DNA of 46,027 nt from positions 1 through 46,027 of the forward strand of contig DDFD01000049.1 of NCBI GenBank assembly GCA_002337005.1. Reading direction: 5' to 3'. The stretch's first letter is position 1. Every line of letters begins with the position of its first letter. The DNA is from Flavobacteriales bacterium UBA1937 (lineage in GTDB: Bacteria > Bacteroidota > Bacteroidia > Flavobacteriales > Weeksellaceae). Positions 18,997 through 28,350 of this stretch are shown in pieces. The notes below the pieces were generated by a model. The model was not told the DNA's origin, made no database searches, and saw nothing but the letters and a program-made list of their open reading frames with translations. The translations under genes and the position numbers were made by a program.

Positions 18997-19584
18997 TCAT
19001 ATTTTATTTTCTTTAGAGACAAAGTATCTTTTCTTCAATCTACTTAATGAGGTAGGATGAATTCCTAAGTAAGAAGCAAGATCTTTGGATTTTACATTTA
19101 AAATTAATTGAGGGTTTTTCTGCAAAATTTCCACATATTTTTCTTCGGGAGATAAGCTTAGAGATGTATAAAAATTACGGTAAATTTCTACCGCTGTTCT
19201 TTTCCAATACATAAGAAGCAAGCTGGCAATATTAGGATGTGATATAATTGTTTCCTCTAAATCATCATAATTAAGCAGAAACATACTCGTCTCTTCTAAT
19301 GTTTCGAAAGTGAGACTGGAAGTACGATTAAGCGCCAGAGTGTCTATTGAACCATAAATTCCGTTATTCTGAACAAACCAAACCGTTCTGTTATCCTTAT
19401 TATAAACTCTTATCAATCCTTTCAGGATTATCCCAACCTGCTTTATCTGCTCTCCTCTATGAAGTAAAATTTTATCTTTTGGAATGGTGACAAATTGAAC
19501 CAACTCTAAGAGTTTTTCCCTGTCTCTTGAATCTAAAAAATCATTCTGATCAAAATATTTATCTGAAAAATCATTTAATGTCAT
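18997..19584 (-). CDS. Crp/Fnr-family transcriptional regulator
   Basis: From the ATG at 19584 this is a 195-aa regulator with an N-terminal nucleotide-binding-like beta-roll (VTIPKDKILLHRGEQIKQVG, ILKGLIRVY, NNGIYGSID) and a C-terminal helix-turn-helix (LASYLGIHPTSLSRLKKR). The effector pocket does not show the CRP cAMP signature. An upstream ATG at 19659 would add 25 residues not typical of the family. It sits between two operon-like minus-strand surface-protein genes and is the natural candidate for their control, which is inference from position. Confidence 0.8.
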   Translation of the reverse strand: MTLNDFSDKYFDQNDFLDSRDREKLLELVQFVTIPKDKILLHRGEQIKQVGIILKGLIRVYNKDNRTVWFVQNNGIYGSIDTLALNRTSSLTFETLEETSMFLLNYDDLEETIISHPNIASLLLMYWKRTAVEIYRNFYTSLSLSPEEKYVEILQKNPQLILNVKSKDLASYLGIHPTSLSRLKKRYFVSKENKI

Positions 19585-19840
19585 AGTAATCTTGATATCC
19601 GATTTAGCAATACTAATTTTATAGTTAATGATTATGCTATTTTTAAAGTTTAAATTCATTTAACTTCTAATAGTTTTTACTACATAGTTTTACCTAAAAA
19701 TTATTTATAGCTTATTTTAAATATTATTATTTTTATTAATTCAAAGAAAAACCTTCAGCTAAAAAGAATGAAACCTGAAAAGATCTCTAAAAAACACATT
19801 TGACATTTTTAGACTGAAGGCAATATCGATTAAACCAATT

Positions 19841-20425
19841 TTAAGGCTTCCAAAATGACCAGTTAGTGCCATTAAAGACCGCCAATTGTCTGTTGGTGGT
19901 ATCATACACCAACATCCCTGCTGCCGGATTTTTAATATTAAGATGTGGTTCTGCCACTTTTGGTAATATCATAGCCTTATCTGTATCTGTGAGAACTAAA
20001 ATTCCGGGAGTAGTATCCGTAGCTCCATTAGTACCAATGGCTGCTTTTGCAGCAATAAGCTCTGTTTTAGCATCTTGTAAAGCAGTACTTGTAGTCCCAT
20101 TTCCATCTACGCTTAAATCGAACCAAGTTCCTAATTTTTTGTATTTTACCTTATGATCAGAAGTATCATAGACAATAGTTCCATCCACCACCGTATTAGT
20201 ACCAGTATATCCAGTAATAAAAGGTGAGGTATTACTCGTTCCGGTAACCCAAGGAAGTACCATTCCTTTTTTTTCCGTAGTATCTGGACCAAACTCTAAA
20301 GAAATTCCTGGATTAGGAGTTACGTTATCAGATAGTTTTGTGATTTCAGATTTCCCAATCGCTACTTGTGAAAAAGTGAATTTGGAAATTACAATCAATA
20401 CTAAAATGAGTGTCTTTTTTTTCAT
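19841..20425 (-). CDS. Short secreted protein with GMLVYDTT C-terminal module
   Basis: A 194-aa exported protein (signal peptide to about FTFSQ, residue 20). Its start VAIGKSEI...GISLEFG followed by KGMVLPWVT is a pattern found in many short Chryseobacterium secreted proteins. Two copies of a small beta motif appear: GTIVYDTSDHKVKYKKLGTW near residue 83, and AAGMLVYDTTNRQLAVFNG at the end. The second resembles the terminal cassette of the two giant neighbours (EGMMVYD...NNCLK). No enzyme motif is seen. It is probably an envelope or matrix component made with them. Confidence 0.65.
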   Translation of the reverse strand: MKKKTLILVLIVISKFTFSQVAIGKSEITKLSDNVTPNPGISLEFGPDTTEKKGMVLPWVTGTSNTSPFITGYTGTNTVVDGTIVYDTSDHKVKYKKLGTWFDLSVDGNGTTSTALQDAKTELIAAKAAIGTNGATDTTPGILVLTDTDKAMILPKVAEPHLNIKNPAAGMLVYDTTNRQLAVFNGTNWSFWKP

Positions 20426-20543
20426 AGCTGTAATTTTATATTTGTTAGATTTTGTGATTTATTGCTATTATTTATTCTTTTTTTAATTTTATTAGCAGTA
20501 GAAATTTTCTGCTGCTTTTTAAATATTTCCTTACTTTAACTTT

Positions 20544-23500
20544 TTACTGAGGACAAGCTTGTGTACTCATACAATGCCAAGCGAAAGAGGAACCTCCATC
20601 ATTAGAAGTATAGACTTTCAGGCAATTGTTGGTGGTATCATAAACCATCATTCCTTCAACAGGAGAAGTGATAACAAGGGTAGTTCCATCATCTGCTACT
20701 GGTTGATTGCTAGTATTGAATTTTACTCTGTTTACTACAAATCCTTTTGTTTTAGCTTCTAGTGCTGTCCAAGCGCTTTGTCTTACCATAGGCCAATTGT
20801 CACTGTCTGTACCTGCTCTTCCTAAAGAAGTAATGCCGTGTTTTGTAGGATAGGTATTGCCTGCGTCTAAAACTGCTGGTTTGTAGCAAAATGCCTCTCC
20901 AATTTTTATGGATACTGTAGGGCTATAGCAAATTGCTAAGCCATCATAAAATGATATATAATATGTAGTACCTGCAACTAATGGTGTTGAATTTGATAAT
21001 TTATTAGCATCTGTTGCAATTGCATCAGAATGTATTGTAAATATAGTACCTGCTGGTTTGTTACTAGCTGTTAGCAAGTTAATTAAATTACCTACCGTAG
21101 AAGGTAATACTGTAATAGTAGGATTTGTTAAAACCGGCGAATTAGTTCCTGATTGACAAGTAACACAAGCCCAGTATGTATTGTTTGGAAGTTGCAATCC
21201 TACAGACACTCCTCCTGTTGGGAAATGTAGCTGAGAGCCTGGTGCACTCGGTGGGGTATTTGCATCTGCATTGATATAAAATAATTGCATTAAAGTCCCA
21301 ATATATCCTATTCTGTAGAGCTTACCATCTGGCGCTATTTTGATGGCAGAAACTGATGCCGGAATTGGATCTAATGAGGTTGTGGTTTTATTTATTAAAT
21401 CATAGTATTTTAAAACCGAATTTCCAGCAGAAATATTGTCGGTATAATAAATATATCTTGCATTGGGTGATAATGCCGCACTATATCCTGTGAATGATTT
21501 ATTAGTGCTTGTACTGGTAACATATACTTGCCAATTCCCTAACACTCCAGTAGATGGATTAAAATTAGCCAAACCTATTTTGCTCATCCTTGCAATAAGT
21601 ACTTTAGCAGGATTTCTTGGATCCCAAGATATGAACGAACTGCTTGTAGTAACACCTGATGCGTCATTAGGTACATCTATTGAGGAAACAGGAGTAGCAA
21701 TGAACCCTGAAGCTTTTGAATACAAAAATGATTTTACTTTTTCATCTGGCGTATTTACCAAAACCCAATAATCTGTCCCATTTGTATGAGGTATTACTTC
21801 AAGAGCTTCATAAACCGAAGGGACACGTGCAACTTTATTAGAAATCACATTAGTTTCAAGATTATACTTAGAACTATATAGACTACCAATTGTGTTATTT
21901 GTTCCATTTCCGAAAATAATAAAATCTCTTCCCAGAACACCTTGCGGATCAGGTATAGCTGCAGCCGCTTCCTCAGATCCATTACTACCACCAGCTGAAC
22001 CTGTAGCCACTGCACCATCTGACCCTCTAAAAATTTTATTACCATCTGTTACAAAAAGTAATTCCCCAGTTATAGGATGTGTAACAGATGTACTAGATTC
22101 AGAACTTGTATTAATATCGCCTTGACCATAAGTCCCATTTGCGGGAATATTAAGTACAGGTGATCCAGTTTGAAAATTTATCATTACTTTATTTACAGCA
22201 TATGTTAACCACCAAGTTTGCTGTGCAGCATATGGATCTGGCGGGCAAGTGGTAGTAATACAGTCATTAACAAAAGAATTTGCGGCGTTATTCACAGTTT
22301 GCCCGGCTCCGGCAATGGTAGGAACTCCCATTGTAGTTGCTGTATTCCCAACTGTATTTCCAAGATTCTGAGTAACAGACGTAGGAATACCTATATAGCC
22401 TACACCAGAGTTTCCGCCTGCCATAGATGAATTTTGTAAATCACTTGTTGTAAATGGAGCTCCTCCTTCTAATGCATCAGGGCAGCCATCACCATCACTA
22501 TCTAAATCTAATTGATTAGGAATACCATCACCATCTATATCACAAGCACTTGTATCAATGGAAATATTATCAATACTCCAATCATCATAGCCCGCACTAT
22601 GATTAAATGTTAAAGTAGCTGAATTTGGACCAGTGTAAGGAATGGTTATCGTTACATTCTGTACAGTATACCCTGAGTTAAGTGCTGTTGAAAAAGGAGA
22701 GAATGTAGATGTAGCACCACCAGCTAAAATCTGAGTTACATTATTTGTCCCTACAGTTCTCACTGTACCATTGGTAAATGTGGCATAAGTGGTCCCGTTT
22801 AAAATTATATTCAATGAAGCTGAATAACCTGCAGTATTAAAACCATCCTGCGCTCCCAAAGTAAAAGATAGCTTTACTAATCCATTAGTAGCATTAAGAT
22901 TATTAAGCGTTTGTGAAAGATTAGAATTTATATTGTCATTTTCATTTCTAGCGATTCCTGTTGATACATCCCATCCTGTCCCTAAAGTCCATTCTGTAAC
23001 TGGTGAAGTAAATGTACCATTATTAACAATGGTAACATTAGGACATTCATCAGCATCAAGGATTCCATCGTTATCATCATCCAAATCCATCCAATTCGGA
23101 TATCCATCATTATCAGAATCCAAACAGTCATTTTTTGTAGCATCCTGAGATTGAGCAACTGTTTGTCCCGAAGCTCCAACGGTTAATGGAATTCCACTAG
23201 CATTAACTGCAATTCCAAAGTTTTGATTCAGACTTTGAGACGAAATTGTGCCTGAGGCATTAGTTAACTGAGCAGAAGTAAAATTACCACCACCTTCTAT
23301 TGCATCTGGGCAACCATCATTATCAGAATCTAAATCTAAATTATTCGGAATACCATCTGCATCTGCATCACAAATATTAATGCTTACATTATCTATAGAC
23401 CAATCATCTATTTGATTAGCACCCATTTTAAAAGTAAGCGAAGTAGAAGTTGGTCCTGAATAAGGAATATTTATTGTAAATGTTTGTGATGCATAAGTGG

Positions 23501-24551
23501 TAGTACTCGTTGCAGTAAATGGTGTAAAATTAGAAGTTGCACCATTACTTAATGTCAAAGTAATGTTATTGCTGGTTCCTGTAGAGTTATTTGCTGTTGC
23601 ATACAAGGTTCCTCCAAGATACACTTCAAGTGATCCTGTGGAATTTGTACTACCGTCTTTTGCTCCAAGTGTAAATGTTAAAGGAATGGTTGCCGGAGGT
23701 ACATTACTTAATAATTGTGTTAAATTTCCAAAGGTTCCTCCTATAAAAGATGTATTTTCTACATATTTTCCCGTAGCATTATAAGTCCAGCCACCATCAT
23801 TAGTCCAGGATGAAGTAAAATTAGTGTCAAAATTGCCATTAGTGACTAAATTAGTAAGTACACATTCATCACTATCCAAAATACCATCATTGTCATCATC
23901 CAAATCACATTCATCAGGAATATTATCTCCATCAGAATCAACAGTGCCTGTACAACTCTCTACGATTGAGGTTTCACAGATAGCAAGTAGCGCCCCAGAA
24001 TCTCCTCCATCGCCTTTCATAACAAGCTGAGTAAAGGGAGTTAAAGATGTTAAAGTAAAGATACCTCCTCCGCCAGTTCCTGTAGAGCTAGCTCCTTGAC
24101 CAGACAGTATTGTATTACCTGAAATAGTGCTAAAACAACTGCCATTATCAGCAATACTAATAGTACCATTATTTGATGAAAATTCGAATTTTTCATTATA
24201 AATACTTCCAGCAGCCGATAATAAAATTACAATTTTATTCACTGGTTTTGAAAACGTAAGCGTCGTTTGCCAAGGTCTCGAATTGGCAGTTGAAGCTCCA
24301 GAACCCACATATAGCGATCCTTCGCTTACGAAAAGTGTACTTGAAGTACCACAAACTTGATAGTCCATAGGATAACTTGTAACAGCTCCTGTAGAAGAAG
24401 AAGTTACATTGATGCCATTTACGGTTAAACTACCATTAGGCGGGATGTTTGCTGTTTTAGAACAAGTCTGCCCAAAGAGTTGAGCGGTTGATAGTGCAAG
24501 CAAAAAACTTACATTTATCAAAGGTGTTAGAATTTGTTTTAGTTTAATCAT
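20544..24551 (-). CDS. Large secreted modular protein with four TSP3 repeats, beta-propeller-like domain and shared C-terminal cassette
   Basis: From the ATG at 24551 (1335 aa) there is a good signal peptide ending near AQLFGQ. Four TSP3 calcium-binding units start near residues 203, 394, 475 and 669, alternating DDDNDGILD and DSDxDGCPDAIEG types, with beta-sandwich modules between them; two of these share a YDDWSIDN/IDDWSIDN phrase. From about residue 775 (TWWLTYAVNKVMINF) to 1110 the sequence resembles the seven-bladed repeats of T9SS type B surface proteins. An Ig-like segment follows, then the final 120 residues (FCYKPA...WPMVRQSAW...EGMMVYD) nearly identical to the end of the 14409 protein. 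Probably cell-surface; function unknown. Confidence 0.85.
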   Translation of the reverse strand: MIKLKQILTPLINVSFLLALSTAQLFGQTCSKTANIPPNGSLTVNGINVTSSSTGAVTSYPMDYQVCGTSSTLFVSEGSLYVGSGASTANSRPWQTTLTFSKPVNKIVILLSAAGSIYNEKFEFSSNNGTISIADNGSCFSTISGNTILSGQGASSTGTGGGGIFTLTSLTPFTQLVMKGDGGDSGALLAICETSIVESCTGTVDSDGDNIPDECDLDDDNDGILDSDECVLTNLVTNGNFDTNFTSSWTNDGGWTYNATGKYVENTSFIGGTFGNLTQLLSNVPPATIPLTFTLGAKDGSTNSTGSLEVYLGGTLYATANNSTGTSNNITLTLSNGATSNFTPFTATSTTTYASQTFTINIPYSGPTSTSLTFKMGANQIDDWSIDNVSINICDADADGIPNNLDLDSDNDGCPDAIEGGGNFTSAQLTNASGTISSQSLNQNFGIAVNASGIPLTVGASGQTVAQSQDATKNDCLDSDNDGYPNWMDLDDDNDGILDADECPNVTIVNNGTFTSPVTEWTLGTGWDVSTGIARNENDNINSNLSQTLNNLNATNGLVKLSFTLGAQDGFNTAGYSASLNIILNGTTYATFTNGTVRTVGTNNVTQILAGGATSTFSPFSTALNSGYTVQNVTITIPYTGPNSATLTFNHSAGYDDWSIDNISIDTSACDIDGDGIPNQLDLDSDGDGCPDALEGGAPFTTSDLQNSSMAGGNSGVGYIGIPTSVTQNLGNTVGNTATTMGVPTIAGAGQTVNNAANSFVNDCITTTCPPDPYAAQQTWWLTYAVNKVMINFQTGSPVLNIPANGTYGQGDINTSSESSTSVTHPITGELLFVTDGNKIFRGSDGAVATGSAGGSNGSEEAAAAIPDPQGVLGRDFIIFGNGTNNTIGSLYSSKYNLETNVISNKVARVPSVYEALEVIPHTNGTDYWVLVNTPDEKVKSFLYSKASGFIATPVSSIDVPNDASGVTTSSSFISWDPRNPAKVLIARMSKIGLANFNPSTGVLGNWQVYVTSTSTNKSFTGYSAALSPNARYIYYTDNISAGNSVLKYYDLINKTTTSLDPIPASVSAIKIAPDGKLYRIGYIGTLMQLFYINADANTPPSAPGSQLHFPTGGVSVGLQLPNNTYWACVTCQSGTNSPVLTNPTITVLPSTVGNLINLLTASNKPAGTIFTIHSDAIATDANKLSNSTPLVAGTTYYISFYDGLAICYSPTVSIKIGEAFCYKPAVLDAGNTYPTKHGITSLGRAGTDSDNWPMVRQSAWTALEAKTKGFVVNRVKFNTSNQPVADDGTTLVITSPVEGMMVYDTTNNCLKVYTSNDGGSSFAWHCMSTQACPQ

Positions 24552-24703
24552 TTGTGTGTTATAATTATCATTTCTGCGTATATTACACACCAAGACTAAT
24601 TGACTAAAAAGCCAATAATCTCAGTATGTATGTATAATTAATTTGTGTCTTTGGAAAAAATATTTCAGAAAATTAAGTTGCAAAATAGAATTTGCAACTA
24701 TTC

Positions 24704-25315
24704 CTAAATTTGAAAAAATGTAGGAGGTCTTACAGAATATTTACCAGAAAAATGGAAAATTTTAACACTTGGATTCGTGTAAATAATTTCCTGACTTTTT
24801 GATAAATAAAGGAAATTAGTTATTAGATATGCGCTAGAAGTTACTGCTTTGGCAAATGTCTGTACTCTGCAAGGTGAAACAACAACTCTGTCTTTTTGGT
24901 TTTGTAAATATTTCTCAGAACTTTGTTGAGATGTATAATAAAAATCTACTGCTAATTGATTTTGAGATTTATATTTAGGTTTAGTGGCAATTGTTTTTTT
25001 AGAAACTTGTTTCTTTGTTTTTTGGGCAACTTTTTTTACCTTTTCTAATTCTACAATTGTTACATTACTTAGTGCGTCACCATTATATATTACTACACCT
25101 TCTGATATGAAAACTTTGGCTTTTTGGCTTTCAGAACTATTTTCATTTACTTCTCCTTCGCCTGTTTTTTGTAAATCATCATATTCAAAAATAATAACAC
25201 CATCTGTTATACATATATCTGATGAAAGTTTAGAAGCTACATCTTTTATTTTAGCAGAAAGAGTGAGGCTGAAAATTAGTGCAAATAGTAATGTGATGGA
25301 TTTCGTCATTTTCAT
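24704..25315 (-). CDS. Secreted protein of unknown function
   Basis: From the ATG at 25315 the 203-aa protein has a signal peptide (ITLLFALIFSLTLSA) and then a Lys/Gln-rich stretch with a run of basic residues (KKVKKVAQKTKKQVSKK) at about 95-115. It ends in a segment (IIYTNPSVKIFHFSGKY) that I have seen at the C terminus of short Chryseobacterium proteins. I do not recognise a domain. An earlier ATG at 25363 would spoil the signal peptide. It is followed by the 20544 gene on the same strand after about 150 bp. Confidence 0.55.
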   Translation of the reverse strand: MKMTKSITLLFALIFSLTLSAKIKDVASKLSSDICITDGVIIFEYDDLQKTGEGEVNENSSESQKAKVFISEGVVIYNGDALSNVTIVELEKVKKVAQKTKKQVSKKTIATKPKYKSQNQLAVDFYYTSQQSSEKYLQNQKDRVVVSPCRVQTFAKAVTSSAYLITNFLYLSKSQEIIYTNPSVKIFHFSGKYSVRPPTFFQI

Positions 25316-25562
25316 GACAAAACCTAAAGCATCAATTTTATTTGCAATTTTTGTTAACATCAAAAGTAATTTTACTATAGTCTTAAAATGATATTCTCAA
25401 TGCAGAATACCACTTTGCAAAATTACTTTTCTATTACTTTATTGATGTTACACAAGCGTGACAGCTCTTCACAAAATGTCAAATTCAATACTCAAATACT
25501 ACACAAAACCAAAATAAACTATAAAAAATAAGTTTTTTTTGACATTTTGACAATTTTAGAAT

Positions 25563-26015
25563 TTATTTATTAGAAAGCCAATCATAAATATTTTCACTAG
25601 ATAAAACACCTAATTTTTTTCTTATTCGGTACTTTTTAGAATCCACAGCTCTCACAGAAATTTTCTTTGACAATTAAATTTACTGGCTGTTGAGTTTAAG
25701 TTTTAATAGAGCGCAAAACTCAATATCAGAATTAATGAGTGTTGGGTTAATTCTTAATAAGTTTTCTTGGAACTCAGGATATATTTCTAAAAAACTGGGC
25801 AAAAAAGCGATATTATTTTCTAATGCTAATTGACGAAGCTCTTTATTTTTTTCATCCAAAGATGCATCACCAGAATCAAAATTACCAAACTTTAATATTG
25901 GTGTCTTTTTTCCTTCTAAAATAAACAAATCTGTTTTTTGAGTTATTTGCTTTTGAAAAAAAACAATACTTACCAAAATAAAAAATAGCAGGTATGTTTT
26001 TTTATTATTATTTTT
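25563..26015 (-). pseudogene. LuxR-type helix-turn-helix protein, two nonsense mutations
   Basis: Read on the minus strand, one frame runs from 26015 to the TAA at 25563-25565. It has a membrane or signal segment (TYLLFFILVSIVFFQ), a region LALENNIAFLPSFLEIYP, EFCALLKLKLNS, and a LuxR-like C terminus ISVRAVDSKKYRIRKKLG...IYDWLSN. Two TAA codons interrupt it just before the recognition helices. When aligned without gaps to the neighbouring copy they fall on a glutamine and a serine. No ATG opens the frame either. It was a transcriptional regulator of the flavobacterial type with a TPR-like front and a LuxR-like end; now decayed. Confidence 0.75.
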
Positions 26016-26020
26016 TTAAA

Positions 26021-26347
26021 TTAAATTTTAGACATCCATACATATAGGTTCTCATCTGAAGGAATATTAAGTTTTTTCCTCACTCGATATTTTTTAGAAT
26101 CTATAGCTCTTATCGTCATTTTTTTTGCTGATGAAATTTGAAGCGTATTTAAACCGAGTCTTAACAATGCACAAAATTCTATCTCGGAATGAGTAAAAGT
26201 AGAATTAATTTTTAAGAGATTGTTTCCGAAATTAGGATGAACCTCTAAAAAACTAGAAAAAAATGCAATATTATTTTCTAATGCAAGCTTTTTAAGACGC
26301 GTATCTTCAGATAATACATTGTTATTTAAATATATAAAAATAAAATT
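26021..26347 (-). pseudogene. LuxR-type helix-turn-helix protein, N-terminally truncated copy
   Basis: The frame encodes about 108 residues paralogous to the end of the neighbouring pseudogene: LKKLALENNIAFFSSFLEVHP, EIEFCALLRLGLN, MTIRAIDSKKYRVRKKLN and a final LYVWMSKI. It opens after a TAG at 26348-26350 and has no start codon or signal segment, so the front of the gene has been lost. Its end is only 6 bp from the opening of the other copy: a tandem duplication. Its cut front edge faces the integrase gene about 215 bp away, which suggests that the island inserted or rearranged here. Confidence 0.7.
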
Positions 26348-26434
26348 CTATTTTGCTTTAAATTACTTGTAAATCAATAGTTTGTAAAATAGCAAAGGAA
26401 TAGTATAGCGCAAAAGAAAGTAATGAAACGTTAG

Positions 26435-26546
26435 TATTGTTGTACTAAATGTTGTATTTTTGTATCAGGTTACATTGCTTTGTATTATTATATAAATAAA
26501 GTGTTTCATCAAATTGCACCAGTTTCATTTCTTTAGTACAACAATA
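26435..26546. repeat. Perfect 15-bp inverted repeat flanking the integrase promoter
   Basis: TATTGTTGTACTAAA at 26435-26449 and TTTAGTACAACAATA at 26532-26546 are exact reverse complements separated by 82 bp. The separated segment contains the promoter-like TATTTTTG, and the second arm ends 15 bp before the integrase ATG. A second motif pair, AATGAAAC (26422-26429) and GTTTCATT (26523-26530), sits beside each arm. These could be integrase or excisionase arm sites, or an autoregulatory operator. Confidence 0.75.
26455..26462 (+). promoter_or_regulatory. -7 element of the integrase promoter
   Basis: TATTTTTG fits TAnnTTTG and lies 100 nt before the integrase ATG, immediately inside the left arm of the 15-bp inverted repeat. 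An ideal -33 TTG at about 20 nt is not present. Confidence 0.4.
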
Positions 26547-26561
26547 ATCATATTTTTTCCT

Positions 26562-27779
26562 ATGGCATCAATAAAATTAGTTTTAAGAACAAATCAGGAA
26601 GATAAAGCAGGACGCTGTCCTTTATATATAAGGATTATAAAAGACCGCAAAGCCAAATTTGTTTCAACAGGTGTAAAGCTGAAGCAAAACGAATGGGACA
26701 ATGATAAACAGAAAATCAAGAAAAACCATTCCAACAGTGCAAGAATGAATGCTTTTTTGGCGCAGAAAATTGCAGATGCAGAAGGAACAGTTGCTGACCA
26801 CGAAAGAAAGAGAAAATCTGTATCTGCAAGAAAACTTAAAGAAGCCATAAAAGGTAAGGATATGGCTAATTTTTTTGAATATGCCTATAATCGCTGCGAT
26901 CGCATTAAAGGAACGGTATCTGTTGCTACATATAAAAATTATAAACAATACGTAGCAAAGTTTGAGAAATTTGTAGGACATCGAGATGTATATTTCGATG
27001 ACATTACGGTTACGATGCTGAAAGATTACATCAACCATATGACAAACAAGCTGAAAAATGGTGCAACAACTATTCACTATTCTTTGTTGATTTTATCAGT
27101 AATGTTTCGGGATGCACAAAGGGAAGATATTATTTCTGAAAGTATTTATCCATTTTCAAAAGTGAAAGTAAAAAGAGACAAAGGCAAACGCTTATTCCTA
27201 AACAAGGAGCAGATAGAAAAACTACGAACTTTAAAAATTGGATATACAGGCAAAGACAAAGTGTTTAGAGATATGTTCATTTTCGCAGTATATGCAGGTG
27301 GTTTAAGGTTTAGCGATGTGGTGAGTTTGAAATGGCAGGATTATAATGAGAAAGAGCAAAGAATTACCAAAAATATCCGTAAGACAAAAAGAGCCCATAA
27401 CTTTAAAATAGGTCAGATAGCGATTGATATTTTGAGTGAATACAAAACAGAAATTTCCCAACCGTCGGATTTTGTTTTTCCGATTATTGAAAATGTAACA
27501 TTGTTTGATTCCAGCGAAGAATATCAAGCACAAGTCATCAATTCAAAGAACATTCTTTGTGGTCAGAAACTGAGGAGAATAGGTAAGGATATGGAATTGC
27601 CATTTTCGTTATCCTTCCATTTAAGCCGTCACACATTTGCTACCAATGCTTTAAACAATGGAATGCGGATAGAATATGTTTCCAAATTATTAGACCACTC
27701 AGATATAGGTATTACGCAGATTTATGCTAAAGTCATTAGTGAGGAATTAGACAAAGCTGTGGAACAATATGTGAATTAA
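26562..27779 (+). CDS. Tyrosine recombinase / site-specific integrase
   Basis: From the ATG at 26562 this is a 405-aa phage-integrase-family recombinase of the kind used by Bacteroidota integrative elements. An N-terminal arm-binding/SAM-like region (about 1-200, with KLVLRTNQEDKAGRCPLYIRI and the core-binding helix block) precedes the catalytic domain. That domain has the first arginine in AGGLRFSDVVSLKW, the lysine region TKRAHNFKIG, HLSRHTFATNAL (His-x-x-Arg), LLDHSDIGITQIYAKV (His/Trp position and nucleophile Tyr). All catalytic residues are present. It heads the accessory island; no excisionase is recognisable. A TTG 16 codons upstream is a poorer start. Confidence 0.9.
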   Translation: MASIKLVLRTNQEDKAGRCPLYIRIIKDRKAKFVSTGVKLKQNEWDNDKQKIKKNHSNSARMNAFLAQKIADAEGTVADHERKRKSVSARKLKEAIKGKDMANFFEYAYNRCDRIKGTVSVATYKNYKQYVAKFEKFVGHRDVYFDDITVTMLKDYINHMTNKLKNGATTIHYSLLILSVMFRDAQREDIISESIYPFSKVKVKRDKGKRLFLNKEQIEKLRTLKIGYTGKDKVFRDMFIFAVYAGGLRFSDVVSLKWQDYNEKEQRITKNIRKTKRAHNFKIGQIAIDILSEYKTEISQPSDFVFPIIENVTLFDSSEEYQAQVINSKNILCGQKLRRIGKDMELPFSLSFHLSRHTFATNALNNGMRIEYVSKLLDHSDIGITQIYAKVISEELDKAVEQYVN

Positions 27780-27864
27780 AAAATAATAGAGTAAGAAAGA
27801 GTATAATTTGATTAAATTATCACCAAAAAAATTATAACTTTATTTAGTATTTTAAGAATTAAAC

Positions 27865-27984
27865 TTATTTAGAATCTCCAGGCTTATGCTTGTGAGGTTT
27901 TAATTCTGGGTGTTTTGGCTTTGTCTCTGGTGTGACTCTTCTTCTTTTGTCTGGCGTTCCATCAGGTTTGTTAGGTTTGAACAA
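27865..27984 (-). CDS. Small basic KPDGTPDKR protein
   Basis: A 39-aa frame from a TTG start has the sequence pattern KPNKPDGTPDKRRRV followed by proline/lysine/histidine-rich repeats. The phrase KPDGTPDKR recurs in tiny Bacteroidota proteins annotated as hypothetical. A better start (MNTIKAIKP, ATG at about 28012) lies upstream in a different frame and would join it with one extra base, so the present version may be frameshifted. No function known; a nucleic-acid-binding or structural role would be a guess. Confidence 0.4.
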   Translation of the reverse strand: MFKPNKPDGTPDKRRRVTPETKPKHPELKPHKHKPGDSK

Positions 27985-28350
27985 GGCTTAATTGCTTTAA
28001 TTGTGTTCATTTTAATAATATTTTGGTTAAACTGAAATCAAATTATGTAGTTTTCTTTTTGATATTATATTATGGTTTTCCGTAAATAAGAAATGTTTTT
28101 TTAGCTTATCTTTACTTTGATAATCTAAATTATTACAATTATTATTAAAAAAATGGAAATCCGTATTTTATAATCAATTGATTTTATTATATTTGTGTAA
28201 ACTAATAAATACTGACTAAAAACATACTATTTATTTGAAATTACGGATATAAAATTCTTAATATTAAAAAAAAATATAAGTATATAATGTGAAATTTCTG
28301 TATTTTAATATATTTTTGTTTTTTAATCAAGTTTAAGAAAATCAAGTGAT
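27985..28350. other. AT-rich region between integrase and methyltransferase
   Basis: About 365 bp, very AT-rich, with no usable reading frame. Two TAnnTTTG matches on the plus strand are seen, TATATTTG at 28188-28195 and TATTTTTG at 28311-28318. The second is 33 nt before the TTG start of the methyltransferase and is its likely promoter; neither has a clear -33 TTG. Confidence 0.4.
28311..28318 (+). promoter_or_regulatory. Likely -7 element of the methyltransferase operon
   Basis: TATTTTTG matches the Bacteroidota -7 consensus and gives a leader of about 25-30 nt before the TTG start at 28351, which supports that unusual start. Confidence 0.4.

Noticed and set aside
14409..24551. Regularly spaced DNA repeats (complement of DDDNDGILD codons) that could look like a CRISPR or satellite array
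   Set aside because: They are codons of TSP3 calcium-binding units in two long open frames, with irregular spacing and synonymous variation.
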